From Aurantibrevibacter litoralis (GTDB lineage Bacteria; Bacteroidota; Bacteroidia; Flavobacteriales; Flavobacteriaceae), in contig NZ_JAYEEQ010000031.1 of the NCBI RefSeq assembly GCF_034651555.1, forward strand, positions 1 to 17,620: a DNA stretch of 17,620 bases, written 5' to 3'. Each line of letters opens with the position of its first letter. The stretch's first letter is position 1. Shown one piece after another: positions 7,121 through 15,592 of the stretch. Below the pieces are notes generated by a model. It had not been told where the DNA came from. It saw only the letters and a list, made by a program, of their open reading frames with translations, and ran no database searches. Position numbers and translations under genes: made by a program.

Positions 7121-8080
7121 TTAGGTATGTTGCGCTAAATAATCCAAAACATTGGATTCTATACGTTCTTGAATGTTTGAAATAGATGCCTTTACAAAGG
7201 GTTCGCCGGTAATGTTCTCATACAACTCTATATACCTTTCAGATACTGTCTGTATATACGCATCGGTCATCTCAGGGAGGTGTTGCCCCGGAAGCCCCTG
7301 AAATCCATTAGTAATAAGCCATTGCCGCACAAATTCCTTAGAAAGTTGCTTTTGTGGCTCATTTTGTTTTTGGCGCTCCTCATAACCCTCCGCATAAAAA
7401 TAGCGGGACGAATCGGGCGTGTGAATTTCGTCGATCAGCACAATGGCTGCCTCTTTGGTTTTGCCAAACTCATATTTGGTATCTACCAAAATAAGTCCCC
7501 TTTTTGCCGCTATTTCGGTACCTCGTTGAAACAACAATTGGGTATAATTTTCTAGAACGGCGTAGTCTTCTTCACTAACTATTTGGCGTTCAATGATACT
7601 TTCCCGGGATATATCTTCGTCATGATCGCCCATTGCTGCTTTTGTAGCGGGTGTAATTATGGGCGATGCAAACTTGTCGTTCTCTTTCATCCCTTCCGGC
7701 AACGGCACGCCACAAAGCTCCCGTTTGCCCTGTGCGTACTCCCGAGCGGCATGACCGGATAAATACCCACGAATCACCATTTCCACCTTAAAAGGCTCAC
7801 AGGCATGACCAATGGCTACATTAGGATCTGGTGTCGCCAGGAGCCAATTGGGCACAATATCTCTGGTGGCTTGCATCATTTTGGTGGCAATCTGATTTAA
7901 AATTTGTCCCTTATAAGGAATACCTTTGGGCATCACTACATCAAAGGCCGATAGCCGATCTGTAGCTACTACCACCAAAATATCGTTTTCTAAATAATAT
8001 ACTTCCCTTACTTTTCCCTTATACACTTTGTACTGTTTTGGAAATTTAAAATGGGTGTTTAGAAGGGTAGAATGCGCCAT
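7121..8080 (-). CDS. purC: Phosphoribosylaminoimidazole-succinocarboxamide synthase (SAICAR synthetase)
   Basis: A 319-residue PurC (EC 6.3.2.6), which joins CAIR and L-aspartate with ATP in de novo purine synthesis in the cytoplasm. Diagnostic blocks are GKVREVY (22-28), ATDRLSAFD (39-47), VEMVIRGYLSGHA (99-111), SPIITPATKA, and the signature VDTKYEFG (199-206) followed by DEIHTPDSSRYF (217-228). It is of the long form of about 300 residues, as in yeast Ade1, rather than the short form of about 240. The gene lies 11 nt after the PhoH-like gene on the same strand, so both are probably one transcript. Confidence 0.95.
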   Translation of the reverse strand: MAHSTLLNTHFKFPKQYKVYKGKVREVYYLENDILVVVATDRLSAFDVVMPKGIPYKGQILNQIATKMMQATRDIVPNWLLATPDPNVAIGHACEPFKVEMVIRGYLSGHAAREYAQGKRELCGVPLPEGMKENDKFASPIITPATKAAMGDHDEDISRESIIERQIVSEEDYAVLENYTQLLFQRGTEIAAKRGLILVDTKYEFGKTKEAAIVLIDEIHTPDSSRYFYAEGYEERQKQNEPQKQLSKEFVRQWLITNGFQGLPGQHLPEMTDAYIQTVSERYIELYENITGEPFVKASISNIQERIESNVLDYLAQHT

Positions 8081-8091
8081 AGTTTTAGTTC

Positions 8092-9054
8092 TTAATTTTG
8101 ATGTTCAATATCCTTATACGCATCAATTACTTTTTTTACCAATTTATGCCGAATTACGTCCTTTTCATCCAAATAAATCATTTCAATTCCGTCGATATTT
8201 TTAAGGATTAGAAGCGCTTCTTTTAATCCGGATATTACACGTCGTGGAAGGTCTATTTGTCCGGGATCGCCAGTTATCATAAATTTAGCATTGCGTCCCA
8301 TGCGCGTTAGAAACATTTTCATTTGCGCATGGGTTGTATTCTGTGCTTCATCCAAAATTACAAAGGCGTTATCTAAGGTGCGGCCTCGCATAAAGGCCAA
8401 TGGTGCTATTTGTATGGTGCCATTTTCTATGTACTGCCCCAGTTTTTCTGCGGGAATCATGTCGCGTAACGCATCATAGAGCGGTTGCATGTACGGGTCT
8501 AATTTTTCTTTTAAATCGCCCGGTAAAAATCCTAAATTTTCTCCTGCCTCAACAGCCGGCCGGGTAAGTACAATCCGTTTTACTTGTTTTTCTTTAAGCG
8601 CCTTTACGGCCAATGCCACGCCGGTATAGGTTTTTCCGGTACCTGCCGGACCAATAGCAAAAACCATATCGTTCTGTCGTGCCGCATCTACCAATTTTCG
8701 CTGGTTGGCCGTCATCGCCTTAATGAGCTTGCCACTAACACCATGCACAAGAATATCGCCACTACTTTGAGAAGTCTCTAAATCTTCGCTTCGGTTACTT
8801 GTTAATATGCGCTCTATGGCATTTTCGTCTAACTTGTTGTATTTGGCATAATGAGTTGTAAGCATTTCAAATCGCTTATCAAACTCATCCAGTTGTTCAT
8901 CATCGCCATATACCTTAACTTTTGTACCACGAGCTACAATTTTTAGCTTTGGAAAAAACGTTTTTAAAATATCAATATTTTCGTTTTGAAGTCCAAAAAA
9001 ATCGGCCGGACTAATGTCTGTAAGTTCTATGATAAGTTCGTTCAAAGAATGCAA
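8092..9054 (-). CDS. PhoH-like ATPase (YbeZ type)
   Basis: A 320-residue cytoplasmic P-loop ATPase of the PhoH/YbeZ family. An N-terminal domain of about 100 residues carries a KH-like sequence (KLKIVARGTKVKVYGDDEQ, about 36-54). The ATPase has Walker A GPAGTGKT (135-142), Walker B VILDEAQN (232-239), the motif LTRPAVEAGENLGFLPGD (163-180) and the sensor-like TGDPGQIDLP (261-270). YbeZ-type proteins are linked to rRNA maturation together with the YbeY endonuclease and are thought to act on RNA; ybeY is not in the window. It heads a likely two-gene transcript with purC and is divergent from the DUF62 gene, with 118 nt between the start codons. Length is normal for the family. Confidence 0.93.
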   Translation of the reverse strand: MHSLNELIIELTDISPADFFGLQNENIDILKTFFPKLKIVARGTKVKVYGDDEQLDEFDKRFEMLTTHYAKYNKLDENAIERILTSNRSEDLETSQSSGDILVHGVSGKLIKAMTANQRKLVDAARQNDMVFAIGPAGTGKTYTGVALAVKALKEKQVKRIVLTRPAVEAGENLGFLPGDLKEKLDPYMQPLYDALRDMIPAEKLGQYIENGTIQIAPLAFMRGRTLDNAFVILDEAQNTTHAQMKMFLTRMGRNAKFMITGDPGQIDLPRRVISGLKEALLILKNIDGIEMIYLDEKDVIRHKLVKKVIDAYKDIEHQN

Positions 9055-9105
9055 AGATTAAAATGTTATGTTTTTAATATATGGTAAGGTTCGTAGTTTT
9101 TTATG

Positions 9106-9113
9106 TAATTTTG
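9106..9113 (+). promoter_or_regulatory. -7-like element TAATTTTG upstream of the DUF62 gene
   Basis: TAATTTTG matches TAnnTTTG exactly and lies 59 nt before the start codon. No TTTG is seen at the expected 17-19 nt upstream, so the promoter call is tentative. Confidence 0.35.
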
Positions 9114-9172
9114 TTGAACAAACATAAGTAAAAAATCAGTTTGCCTAACCAAAAACATATCAACAGTGCTCC

Positions 9173-10003
9173 ATGGCAATAATTACACTAACGACCGATT
9201 ATGGACACAAAGATCATTTCGTAGGCGCCATTAAAGGAGCTATTTACAGTGCATTAAATGATATCCGCATCGTTGATATTTCGCATGACATTAGCCCCTT
9301 TAATATCCATGAATGCGCTTATATCCTTAAAAATTCGTATAAAAATTTCCCATCAGGAACCATACATATCATTGGAATAGATGCCGAAAAGACTATAGAA
9401 AATCAACATATTGTAGTTCTTGTAGACGGGCATTATTTTATTGGTGCCAATAACGGGGTTATTTGCCTTATAACCTCAGAAATAAAACCTGATAAAATTG
9501 TGGAAATACAGATCCCAAATACCGTTCAAAGTTCTTTTCAAGAGCTCGATGTTTTTGTAACGGTAGCCTGCCATATTGCACGTGGCGGCGTCCTAGACGT
9601 TATAGGTAAACCATATAGCGCGCTAAAGGATTTAAAAGAATTTTCGCCCCGAATTACGGACAATGGCAATACCATTATCGGAAGTGTTATTTATATTGAT
9701 AATTATGGTAACGTAGTTTCAAATATTCAAAAATCCCTTTTTGAAGCATATCGAAAAGGACGACCCTATGAATTGGTTGCCCGAAATAAAAAAATCAATA
9801 AAATACATCAAAAATACAGCGATATTATCAATTTTGATCTAGAAAAAAATCAGCGAAAAGGCCCGGGCGATCTTTTGGCACTTTTTAACTCATCAGATTA
9901 TATAGAATTGGCTATTTACAAGAGCGATCTCAATACGGTGGGTGGTGCCTCTACCCTTTTGGGCTTAGATTTTAGAGACACCATTATGGTACATTTTTTA
10001 TAG
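9173..10003 (+). CDS. DUF62 family protein (SAM hydrolase/fluorinase superfamily), triad-altered
   Basis: A 276-residue protein of the S-adenosyl-L-methionine hydrolase (adenosine-forming)/fluorinase superfamily. SAM-site blocks are kept: TTDYGHKDHFVGAIKGAI (7-24), IVDISHDISPFNIHECAY (33-50), FIGANNGV (89-96) and IDNYGNVVSNI (175-185). The C-terminal domain ends in GGASTLLGLDFRDTIMVHFL. Characterised SAM hydrolases use an Asp-Arg-His triad in VDPGVGT...R and FHGRD. Here the matching stretches read GIDAEKTIENQHI (Asp70 kept, Asn77 in place of Arg) and SFQELDVF (Gln123 in place of His). So the fold and probably SAM binding are kept, but the usual water-activating residues are not. I recall similar sequences in other flavobacteria, so this looks like a lineage form rather than decay. 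The actual reaction is unknown. It is divergent from the PhoH-like gene. Confidence 0.85.
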   Translation: MAIITLTTDYGHKDHFVGAIKGAIYSALNDIRIVDISHDISPFNIHECAYILKNSYKNFPSGTIHIIGIDAEKTIENQHIVVLVDGHYFIGANNGVICLITSEIKPDKIVEIQIPNTVQSSFQELDVFVTVACHIARGGVLDVIGKPYSALKDLKEFSPRITDNGNTIIGSVIYIDNYGNVVSNIQKSLFEAYRKGRPYELVARNKKINKIHQKYSDIINFDLEKNQRKGPGDLLALFNSSDYIELAIYKSDLNTVGGASTLLGLDFRDTIMVHFL

Positions 10004-10148
10004 AACTGGGTACGTTTTAAAAAAATGGAATATTAAAAAAGAAAATAGTACTAGTTTTGAACCAATTTTAAAATACCCTTAGCGTCCATTTTGCGGTTTC
10101 AAAACGACTGCACTTAGGCGATTTTGAATATAATTTTTATCGAATACA

Positions 10149-10883
10149 ATGTTAGCCATCTTTAAAAGAGAAATTACTACTTTTTTTACGTCTGCGGTAG
10201 GGTATCTGGTGATAGGGCTTTTTCTGATTCTTAGTGGGCTTTTTTTGTGGGTTTTTAAAGGCGCTTTTAATGTATTTGATTACGGCTTTGCCGACTTAGA
10301 GCCCTTTTTTCAGTTAGCACCATGGGTCTTCCTGTTTGTAATTCCGGCCTTGACCATGAAGAGTTTTTCGGAAGAAAAAAAATTAGGCACCCTAGAGTTA
10401 TTGCTTATAAAACCCATACCGCTTCGCCAAGTAGTTGGAGGCAAATTTTTCGGGATATTAACTTTGGCCATATTGGCAGTACTCCCTACCCTACTCTATG
10501 TCCTTACCGTGTTTCGTCTAGGAATTACAGAAGGCAATGTAGATATGGGTGTGGTTTTAGGCTCCTATTTTGGGTTATTGCTGCTAATTGCTTGTTATGC
10601 GGCCATCGGTATTTTTGCATCGATACAAACAGACAACCAAATTGTATCTTTCATTACCGCAACCGTATTGTGTTTTATACTCTTTTATGGGTTCGACGCT
10701 GCTGCAACCCTTTTCCCAACGGGCAATTTTGGGTGGCTGCTAAAAAATATAGGGATGAAAAGTCATTTTGATGGATTTACCAGAGGCATTCTAGATTCTC
10801 GTGATCTTGTGTACTTTGTCAGTTTATCCTTTTTATTTTTAGCGCTAACCGTAATTCAATTACAAAATACGAAACGCTCATGA
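10149..10883 (+). CDS. gldF: Gliding-motility ABC transporter permease GldF
   Basis: A 244-residue inner-membrane permease with about six hydrophobic segments (about 18-36, 55-70, 100-122, 135-158, 165-185, 219-237). Between the second and third lies the cytoplasmic loop MKSFSEEKKLGTLELLLIKPI, typical of ABC-2 permeases of the GldF/NosY type. GldF forms an ABC transporter with GldG and the ATPase GldA in flavobacteria and is associated with gliding; the transported substrate is unknown. gldA is not in the window, as is usual for flavobacteria where it lies elsewhere. The stop overlaps the gldG start (ATGA), so the two subunits are coupled. Confidence 0.93.
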   Translation: MLAIFKREITTFFTSAVGYLVIGLFLILSGLFLWVFKGAFNVFDYGFADLEPFFQLAPWVFLFVIPALTMKSFSEEKKLGTLELLLIKPIPLRQVVGGKFFGILTLAILAVLPTLLYVLTVFRLGITEGNVDMGVVLGSYFGLLLLIACYAAIGIFASIQTDNQIVSFITATVLCFILFYGFDAAATLFPTGNFGWLLKNIGMKSHFDGFTRGILDSRDLVYFVSLSFLFLALTVIQLQNTKRS

Positions 10884-12544
10884 ACACAAAGGTTTCCTTG
10901 AGTGTTAAGCTATTAGCCGCCGTAATTCTTATTAATGTTTTGGCGAGTGTGCTACACACCCGTATAGACCTCACCGAAGACAACCGTTACACGCTAACCG
11001 AACAAGCACTGCAGGTGGTTAAAGGCTTTAAAAACCCCGTGATTATTGATGTGCTATTAGACGGTAATCTTCCTTCAGAATTTTTAAAATTAAAGGTAGA
11101 AACCCGCCAAATTCTAGAAGAATTCGCTTTTCAGAATGCCAACATTAAATTCAATTTTATAGACCCCCTAAAAGATGGTGCACAGGCCGATGCGGTAATT
11201 GCCGAATTACAGGGTTTAGGACTAACTCCGGTAAATAGTACCATTGAAGAAAACGGAAAAGTCTCTCAAGAAATACTCTTTCCATGGGCCATGGTAAACT
11301 ATAGAGACAACACCGTAAAAGTACCTTTATTGAAAAATAAGTTAGGCGCCACCACTGAGGAGCGTATTAATAATTCCGTGCAACATTTAGAATATGCCTT
11401 TACCGACGCCTTTTATAAACTGAATTTGACCGCGAAAAAGAAAGTCGCCGTTATAAAAGGTAACGGGGAATTAGACGATAGGTACATCGCAGATTATCTC
11501 ACGGCCATTCGGGACTATTATAATATTGGCGCTATTACTTTGGATTCTGTGGCAAACGATCCTCAAAAAGTATTAGACCAACTAAAAACATACGATTTGG
11601 CACTCATAGCAAAGCCTACAGAAGCTTTTACAGAGGCCGAGAAATATGTGATGGATCAATATGTGGTACACGGTGGAAAGAGTATTTGGCTGATTGATCA
11701 GGTGGCCATAGAATTGGACAGTCTTTTTAATGAAAAGGGAAGCTCCATGGCGTTTCCAAGAGATCTTAACCTCAATGATTTCTTTTTTAAATATGGCATA
11801 CGCATCAATCCGGTACTTATAAATGATATGTACTTTACGCAAATTGTACTGGCTACGGGTGAAGCCACCGAGGCGCAGTACAACCCCATGCCTTGGGTAT
11901 ACCATCCTCTGGTGTTTTCGCGCAATACACATCCCATCAACAAAAATATGGAAGCATTGCGATTTCAATTTGCCAATGCCATAGATACCCTGCCTAATGC
12001 GTATACCAAAGAAATTTTACTGTGGAGTTCTCCGCTTTCCAAAACAGATGGCACACCCAAGCAAATAAGCCTCGATATTATTAATACACCTTTGCAAAGA
12101 GAACACTATACGAAAGGCGATCAACCGTTGGCTGTTCTTATTGAGGGTGCTTTTTCATCGGCTTTCACCAATAGGATTAAACCACTTTCGTTAAAAGGGA
12201 CACAAGAAATGGGGCCATTGAATAAAATGATGGTCATTGCAGACGGCGACCTCATCAAAAATCAACTTAGAAATGGCCGACCTTTAGAATTGGGATACGA
12301 CAAATGGACGAATAGTTTTTATGGCAATAAAGAATTTTTAGTAAACAGTATTAATTATATGCTTGATGATACCGGACTTATAAACATTCGTAACAAACGT
12401 GTGACCATTCCCTTATTAGATCCCGAAAAAATAGAATCTCAGAAAATAAAATGGCAGGTTATTAATATTGGCGTTCCCGTACTTTTAACCATACTATTGG
12501 GCTGGTTTTTTACGCTATATCGGCGTAAAAAATACAGTCGGTAG
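10880..12544 (+). CDS. gldG: Gliding-motility ABC transporter substrate-binding component GldG
   Basis: A 554-residue GldG. It has an N-terminal membrane segment (about 9-25, VKLLAAVILINVLASVL), a large extracytoplasmic part beginning RIDLTEDNRYTLTEQALQVV, and a C-terminal membrane segment (about 528-545, ending GWFFTLYRRKKYSR). The middle belongs to the ABC-transporter auxiliary domain found in GldG and eukaryotic IFT52-like proteins, with KKVAVIKGNGELDD and WLIDQVAIELDSL as recognisable parts. It works with GldF and GldA. Start chosen at the ATG overlapping the gldF stop. The next gene is dnaN, an arrangement that I recall from other flavobacterial genomes. Confidence 0.93.
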   Translation: MNTKVSLSVKLLAAVILINVLASVLHTRIDLTEDNRYTLTEQALQVVKGFKNPVIIDVLLDGNLPSEFLKLKVETRQILEEFAFQNANIKFNFIDPLKDGAQADAVIAELQGLGLTPVNSTIEENGKVSQEILFPWAMVNYRDNTVKVPLLKNKLGATTEERINNSVQHLEYAFTDAFYKLNLTAKKKVAVIKGNGELDDRYIADYLTAIRDYYNIGAITLDSVANDPQKVLDQLKTYDLALIAKPTEAFTEAEKYVMDQYVVHGGKSIWLIDQVAIELDSLFNEKGSSMAFPRDLNLNDFFFKYGIRINPVLINDMYFTQIVLATGEATEAQYNPMPWVYHPLVFSRNTHPINKNMEALRFQFANAIDTLPNAYTKEILLWSSPLSKTDGTPKQISLDIINTPLQREHYTKGDQPLAVLIEGAFSSAFTNRIKPLSLKGTQEMGPLNKMMVIADGDLIKNQLRNGRPLELGYDKWTNSFYGNKEFLVNSINYMLDDTGLINIRNKRVTIPLLDPEKIESQKIKWQVINIGVPVLLTILLGWFFTLYRRKKYSR

Positions 12545-12587
12545 CTGTTAATAAGTTTGTTTCCTTGAAAAGGACATTTAAAATATC

Positions 12588-12615
12588 TTTGTTTTTTGGG
12601 ATGAAGGCTATTTTG
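12588..12615 (+). promoter_or_regulatory. Possible promoter of dnaN
   Basis: TTTG (12588-12591), a 17-nt spacer and TATTTTG (12609-12615) resemble the Bacteroidetes -33/-7 pattern, with one base missing from TAnnTTTG. The dnaN start lies 71 nt further on. The match is suggestive only. Confidence 0.35.
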
Positions 12616-12686
12616 GGCTGTTTTAATACATAAAGTTGCTTGATTTTTACTTTAGGGTGAAATAAGATTCAATAAAAAAATAACGA

Positions 12687-13805
12687 ATGAAATTCATAGT
12701 ATCTAGTACGTATTTACTGAAACAATTACAGGTTTTAGGTGGCATCATTAACAGCAGTAATACACTGCCTATTTTAGACAATTTTCTTTTTGACCTAAAC
12801 CAAAATGCCCTTACCGTTTCTGCCTCTGATCTGGAAACTACCATGAGTTCTATTTTAAAGGTAGAATCTGAAAGCACGGGCGTCATAGCTGTTCCAGCCC
12901 GCCTATTATTAGAAACCCTTAAAACCTTTCCGGAGCAACCCTTAACGTTTGTGGTAGAGGCTAATAATACCGTAGAAATAAGTTCTAATTACGGAAAGTA
13001 TGCGTTGGCCTATGCAGACGGGTCTGAATTCCCCAAGGCTGTAAAACTTCAAGATCCAAGCAAAACAGTCCTTTTAGGCGATGTTCTCGCTACAGCCATT
13101 ACCAAAACCATTTTTGCTACAGGAAATGATGACCTGCGTCCTGTGATGAGTGGCGTCTTTTTTCAGTTTTCGCCGGAAGGATTAACTTTTGTGGCTACGG
13201 ACGCCCATAAATTGGTAAAATACCAACGAACGGATGTAACAGCCTCGGAAGTAGCGGAGTTTATTATGCCCAAAAAACCGCTGAATCTCTTAAAATCGAT
13301 TTTAGCGGGAAGTGAAGCAGATGTGCAGATAGAATACAACCATAGCAATGCGAAGTTCAGTTTTGAAGACACTGAATTGGTTTGTAGGTTAATCGATGGA
13401 AAATATCCCAATTATGAAGCGGTAATTCCGAAAGAAAATCCCAATAAACTGACCATAGCCCGGAACCAGCTTCTTAGTTCCGTGCGTCGTGTTTCTATAT
13501 TTTCTAACAAAAGCACACACCAAATTAGGCTTAAAATTGCCGGTGCCGAGTTAAATATCTCTGCCGAAGATATAGACTACAGCAATAAAGCAGAGGAACG
13601 CTTAACCTGTTCGTATCTTGGCGATGATATGCAGATAGGGTTCAATTCTCGTTTTTTAGTAGAAATGTTGAACAACCTTACATCAGATGACATTTCCTTA
13701 GAAATGAGTTTGCCCAACCGTGCCGGAATCCTTACTCCTGTAGATGGGTTGGATGAAGGAGAAAATGTGATCATGCTGGTTATGCCGGTAATGCTAAATA
13801 CCTAA
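12687..13805 (+). CDS. dnaN: DNA polymerase III sliding clamp (beta subunit)
   Basis: A 372-residue beta clamp of normal length, with three similar domains (about 1-120, 128-245, 250-372). Landmarks are MKFIVSSTYLLKQLQVLGGIINSSNTLPILDNFLF at the start, ASDLETTMSS, ATGNDDLRPVMSGVFF and FVATDAHKLVKY in domain 2, FEDTELVCRLIDGKYPNYEAVIP at the boundary of domain 3, and a C-terminus ending VMPVMLNT like the hydrophobic MPMRL tail of other clamps. The dimer encircles DNA and tethers polymerases and repair proteins. It is not in a dnaA-dnaN-recF cluster here but follows gldG. No terminator is obvious in the 165 nt to mnmE. Confidence 0.96.
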   Translation: MKFIVSSTYLLKQLQVLGGIINSSNTLPILDNFLFDLNQNALTVSASDLETTMSSILKVESESTGVIAVPARLLLETLKTFPEQPLTFVVEANNTVEISSNYGKYALAYADGSEFPKAVKLQDPSKTVLLGDVLATAITKTIFATGNDDLRPVMSGVFFQFSPEGLTFVATDAHKLVKYQRTDVTASEVAEFIMPKKPLNLLKSILAGSEADVQIEYNHSNAKFSFEDTELVCRLIDGKYPNYEAVIPKENPNKLTIARNQLLSSVRRVSIFSNKSTHQIRLKIAGAELNISAEDIDYSNKAEERLTCSYLGDDMQIGFNSRFLVEMLNNLTSDDISLEMSLPNRAGILTPVDGLDEGENVIMLVMPVMLNT

Positions 13806-13945
13806 GCACAACCTATTGATCATCTAAAACAGCAAGACACCCGCATTTGGTACCACGAGTGCGTACCCTAAAATATTGAGGCAACGGACAATATCTTAAG
13901 ACTATATGCCTTTACTTTCTTGGAAATAGGCAACCGTGTTTTGCT

Positions 13946-13953
13946 TATTTTTG
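13946..13953 (+). promoter_or_regulatory. -7-like element TATTTTTG upstream of mnmE
   Basis: TATTTTTG matches TAnnTTTG exactly and lies 17 nt before the mnmE ATG, implying a leader of about 10 nt. A TTG at 13920-13922 is the nearest candidate -33, but the 23-nt spacing is too long. Confidence 0.4.
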
Positions 13954-13970
13954 CTTAAAATATTGTAGTA

Positions 13971-15374
13971 ATGCTTCCCAACGACCCTATAATTGCTTTG
14001 GCCACACCCTCCGGTGCGGGTGCTATAGCAGTAATCAGAATATCCGGTGAAGGTGCCATTGCACTCTCCACGCCATTTTTTACGTCGACACCCAAAAAAG
14101 ATTTAACCCAACAAAATAGTCACACCCTACACTTAGGCCATATTCAGGAGGACAAGCGCGTACTAGATCAGGTTTTAGTATCTATTTTCAAAGCCCCGAA
14201 TTCGTACACCGGTGAAGATGTAGTGGAAATTTCATGTCATGGTTCCCCGTATATACAACAACAAATTATACAATTATTTTTGCGCAATGGCTGTAGGGCA
14301 GCCAACGCGGGAGAATTTACCCTTCGCGCCTTTTTAAACGGAAAATTAGATTTGAGTCAGGCCGAAGCCGTGGCCGATCTCATCGCATCGGATAACGAAG
14401 CAAGTCACCAAATTGCCATGCAGCAAATGCGTGGTGGCTTTAGTTCAGAAATAAAAAAACTAAGAGACGAACTCCTCAATTTTGCATCCCTAATAGAGCT
14501 AGAACTCGACTTTGCCGAAGAAGATGTGGAGTTTGCCGATAGAAAGGATTTTTACAACCTTCTTGAAAGAATTACCCATACCTTAAAACGACTCATTGAT
14601 TCTTTTGCGGTGGGTAATGTTATTAAAAATGGAATCCCGATAGCCATAGTCGGGGAACCCAATGTAGGGAAATCGACGCTTTTAAATGCTTTATTGAATG
14701 AAGAGCGAGCGATAGTTTCCGAAATTGCTGGCACTACCAGAGATGCCATAGAAGATGAAATTAGTATTGGAGGCATCGGTTTTCGATTTATTGATACCGC
14801 CGGAATTCGTGAAACAACGGATGTGATAGAAAGTATAGGTATAAAAAGAACATTTGAAAATATAGCTCGTGCTGAAGTCGTTTTATTTTTAATGGACAGT
14901 TCGCAGTTGACGACTGATCGTTTAGCTTCTTTTAAAACAGAGGTAGAAAAAATAAAAAACAAATACCCGCAAAAACCACTTGTTGTTGTGCTTAATAAAG
15001 TGGATCTACTGTCTGAAAGTAAGTTAGTTGCCATAAAATTTGAGCTTGACACACTACACCTGAAACCAGAAACAATTTCGGCCAAACAGCATATTGGAAT
15101 AGAGGAACTTAAGAGCACCTTAGTAGCATTAGTAGATAGGGGTGCCCTGCGCAATAATGAAACTATTGTGACCAATGTAAGACATTATAATTCCCTATTA
15201 AAAGCCCTAGAGGCTATAGACAAGGTGAGAGAAGGATTAGACAATGGACTTTCGGGCGACTTCCTGTCTATGGATATTCGTGAGGCATTGAATTATTTTG
15301 GTGAAATTACGGGCGAAATAACCTCAGATGACCTGTTAGGGAACATTTTTGCCAATTTTTGTATCGGAAAGTAG
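13971..15374 (+). CDS. mnmE: tRNA modification GTPase MnmE
   Basis: A 467-residue MnmE (TrmE). With MnmG it forms the carboxymethylaminomethyl group on U34 of certain tRNAs. The N-terminal folate-binding domain is MLPNDPIIALATPSGAGAIAVIRISG. The helical domain contains FTLRAFLNGKLDLSQAEAVADLI. The inserted G domain has G1 GEPNVGKS (228-235), G2 TTRD (255-258), G3 DTAG (275-278) and G4 NKVD (342-345). The C-terminus is FCIGK with the conserved Cys464. All key residues are present. The gene directly borders what looks like an integrated element; its 3' end is a plausible attachment site, and the reading frame is complete, as expected if integration restores the end. Confidence 0.96.
   Translation: MLPNDPIIALATPSGAGAIAVIRISGEGAIALSTPFFTSTPKKDLTQQNSHTLHLGHIQEDKRVLDQVLVSIFKAPNSYTGEDVVEISCHGSPYIQQQIIQLFLRNGCRAANAGEFTLRAFLNGKLDLSQAEAVADLIASDNEASHQIAMQQMRGGFSSEIKKLRDELLNFASLIELELDFAEEDVEFADRKDFYNLLERITHTLKRLIDSFAVGNVIKNGIPIAIVGEPNVGKSTLLNALLNEERAIVSEIAGTTRDAIEDEISIGGIGFRFIDTAGIRETTDVIESIGIKRTFENIARAEVVLFLMDSSQLTTDRLASFKTEVEKIKNKYPQKPLVVVLNKVDLLSESKLVAIKFELDTLHLKPETISAKQHIGIEELKSTLVALVDRGALRNNETIVTNVRHYNSLLKALEAIDKVREGLDNGLSGDFLSMDIREALNYFGEITGEITSDDLLGNIFANFCIGK
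15356..15374 (+). other. Possible attL core at the 3' end of mnmE
   Basis: The last bases of mnmE, TTTTTGTATCGGAAAGTAG, encode the conserved end FCIGK-stop. Salmonella genomic island 1 integrates at the last 18 bp of mnmE (thdF), which encode the same peptide. An excisionase-like gene and a tyrosine recombinase follow here. No second copy is in the window, so the call rests on position and analogy. Confidence 0.4.
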
Positions 15375-15438
15375 TTATCCTTCTCTTATTTGCTAACTGC
15401 CTACTATTGTTAGGTTTATAGGTTCACTTTCTTCCCTT

Positions 15439-15513
15439 ATTTGTTGCCCAATTGCACTTTATTGCTTATTTTTGTTGCCCAGTTGTTGCTCAAACAACAA
15501 ATTTGTTGCCCAA
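15439..15513 (+). repeat. TTGTTGCCCA direct repeats at 31-bp period
   Basis: TTGTTGCCCA occurs at 15441-15450, 15472-15481 and 15503-15512, exactly 31 bp apart. A one-mismatch copy (TTGTTGCTCA) is at 15483-15492, and a further exact copy lies inside the next gene at 15645-15654. The longer form ATTTGTTGCCCAA is shared by the copies at 15439, 15501 and 15643. A perfect 14-bp palindrome CAACAAATTTGTTG (15495-15508) overlaps the third copy. Such arrays near a recombinase gene may be arm-type integrase sites. Confidence 0.8.
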
Positions 15514-15545
15514 AGCCACAAATTGAAAGGTACTGGTGAAATGAT

Positions 15546-15592
15546 GCACCAATCAGCACCACCGAGCAACATCAGGCACTAATAAGCACCAA
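15546..15592 (+). promoter_or_regulatory. Five 10-bp phased GCA-headed units before the HTH gene
   Basis: Units start with GCA at 15546, 15556, 15566, 15576 and 15586: GCACCAATCA, GCACCACCGA, GCAACATCAG, GCACTAATAA and GCACCAA, the last running into the ATG at 15593. The exact 10-bp period puts each unit on the same face of the helix, as expected for cooperative protein binding. Autoregulation by the downstream HTH protein is inferred. Confidence 0.65.

Noticed and set aside
11582..11968. Minus-strand frame of 128 codons
   Set aside because: It is antisense to the well-supported gldG and has no recognised domain.
14552..15175. Long minus-strand frame of 207 codons
   Set aside because: It lies fully inside mnmE, whose protein is intact and conserved; the antisense product is low-complexity Ser/Ile-rich.
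15439..15592. CRISPR array
   Set aside because: The repeat units are 10-13 bp and the spacers do not have repeat/spacer lengths of CRISPR; no cas gene is near.
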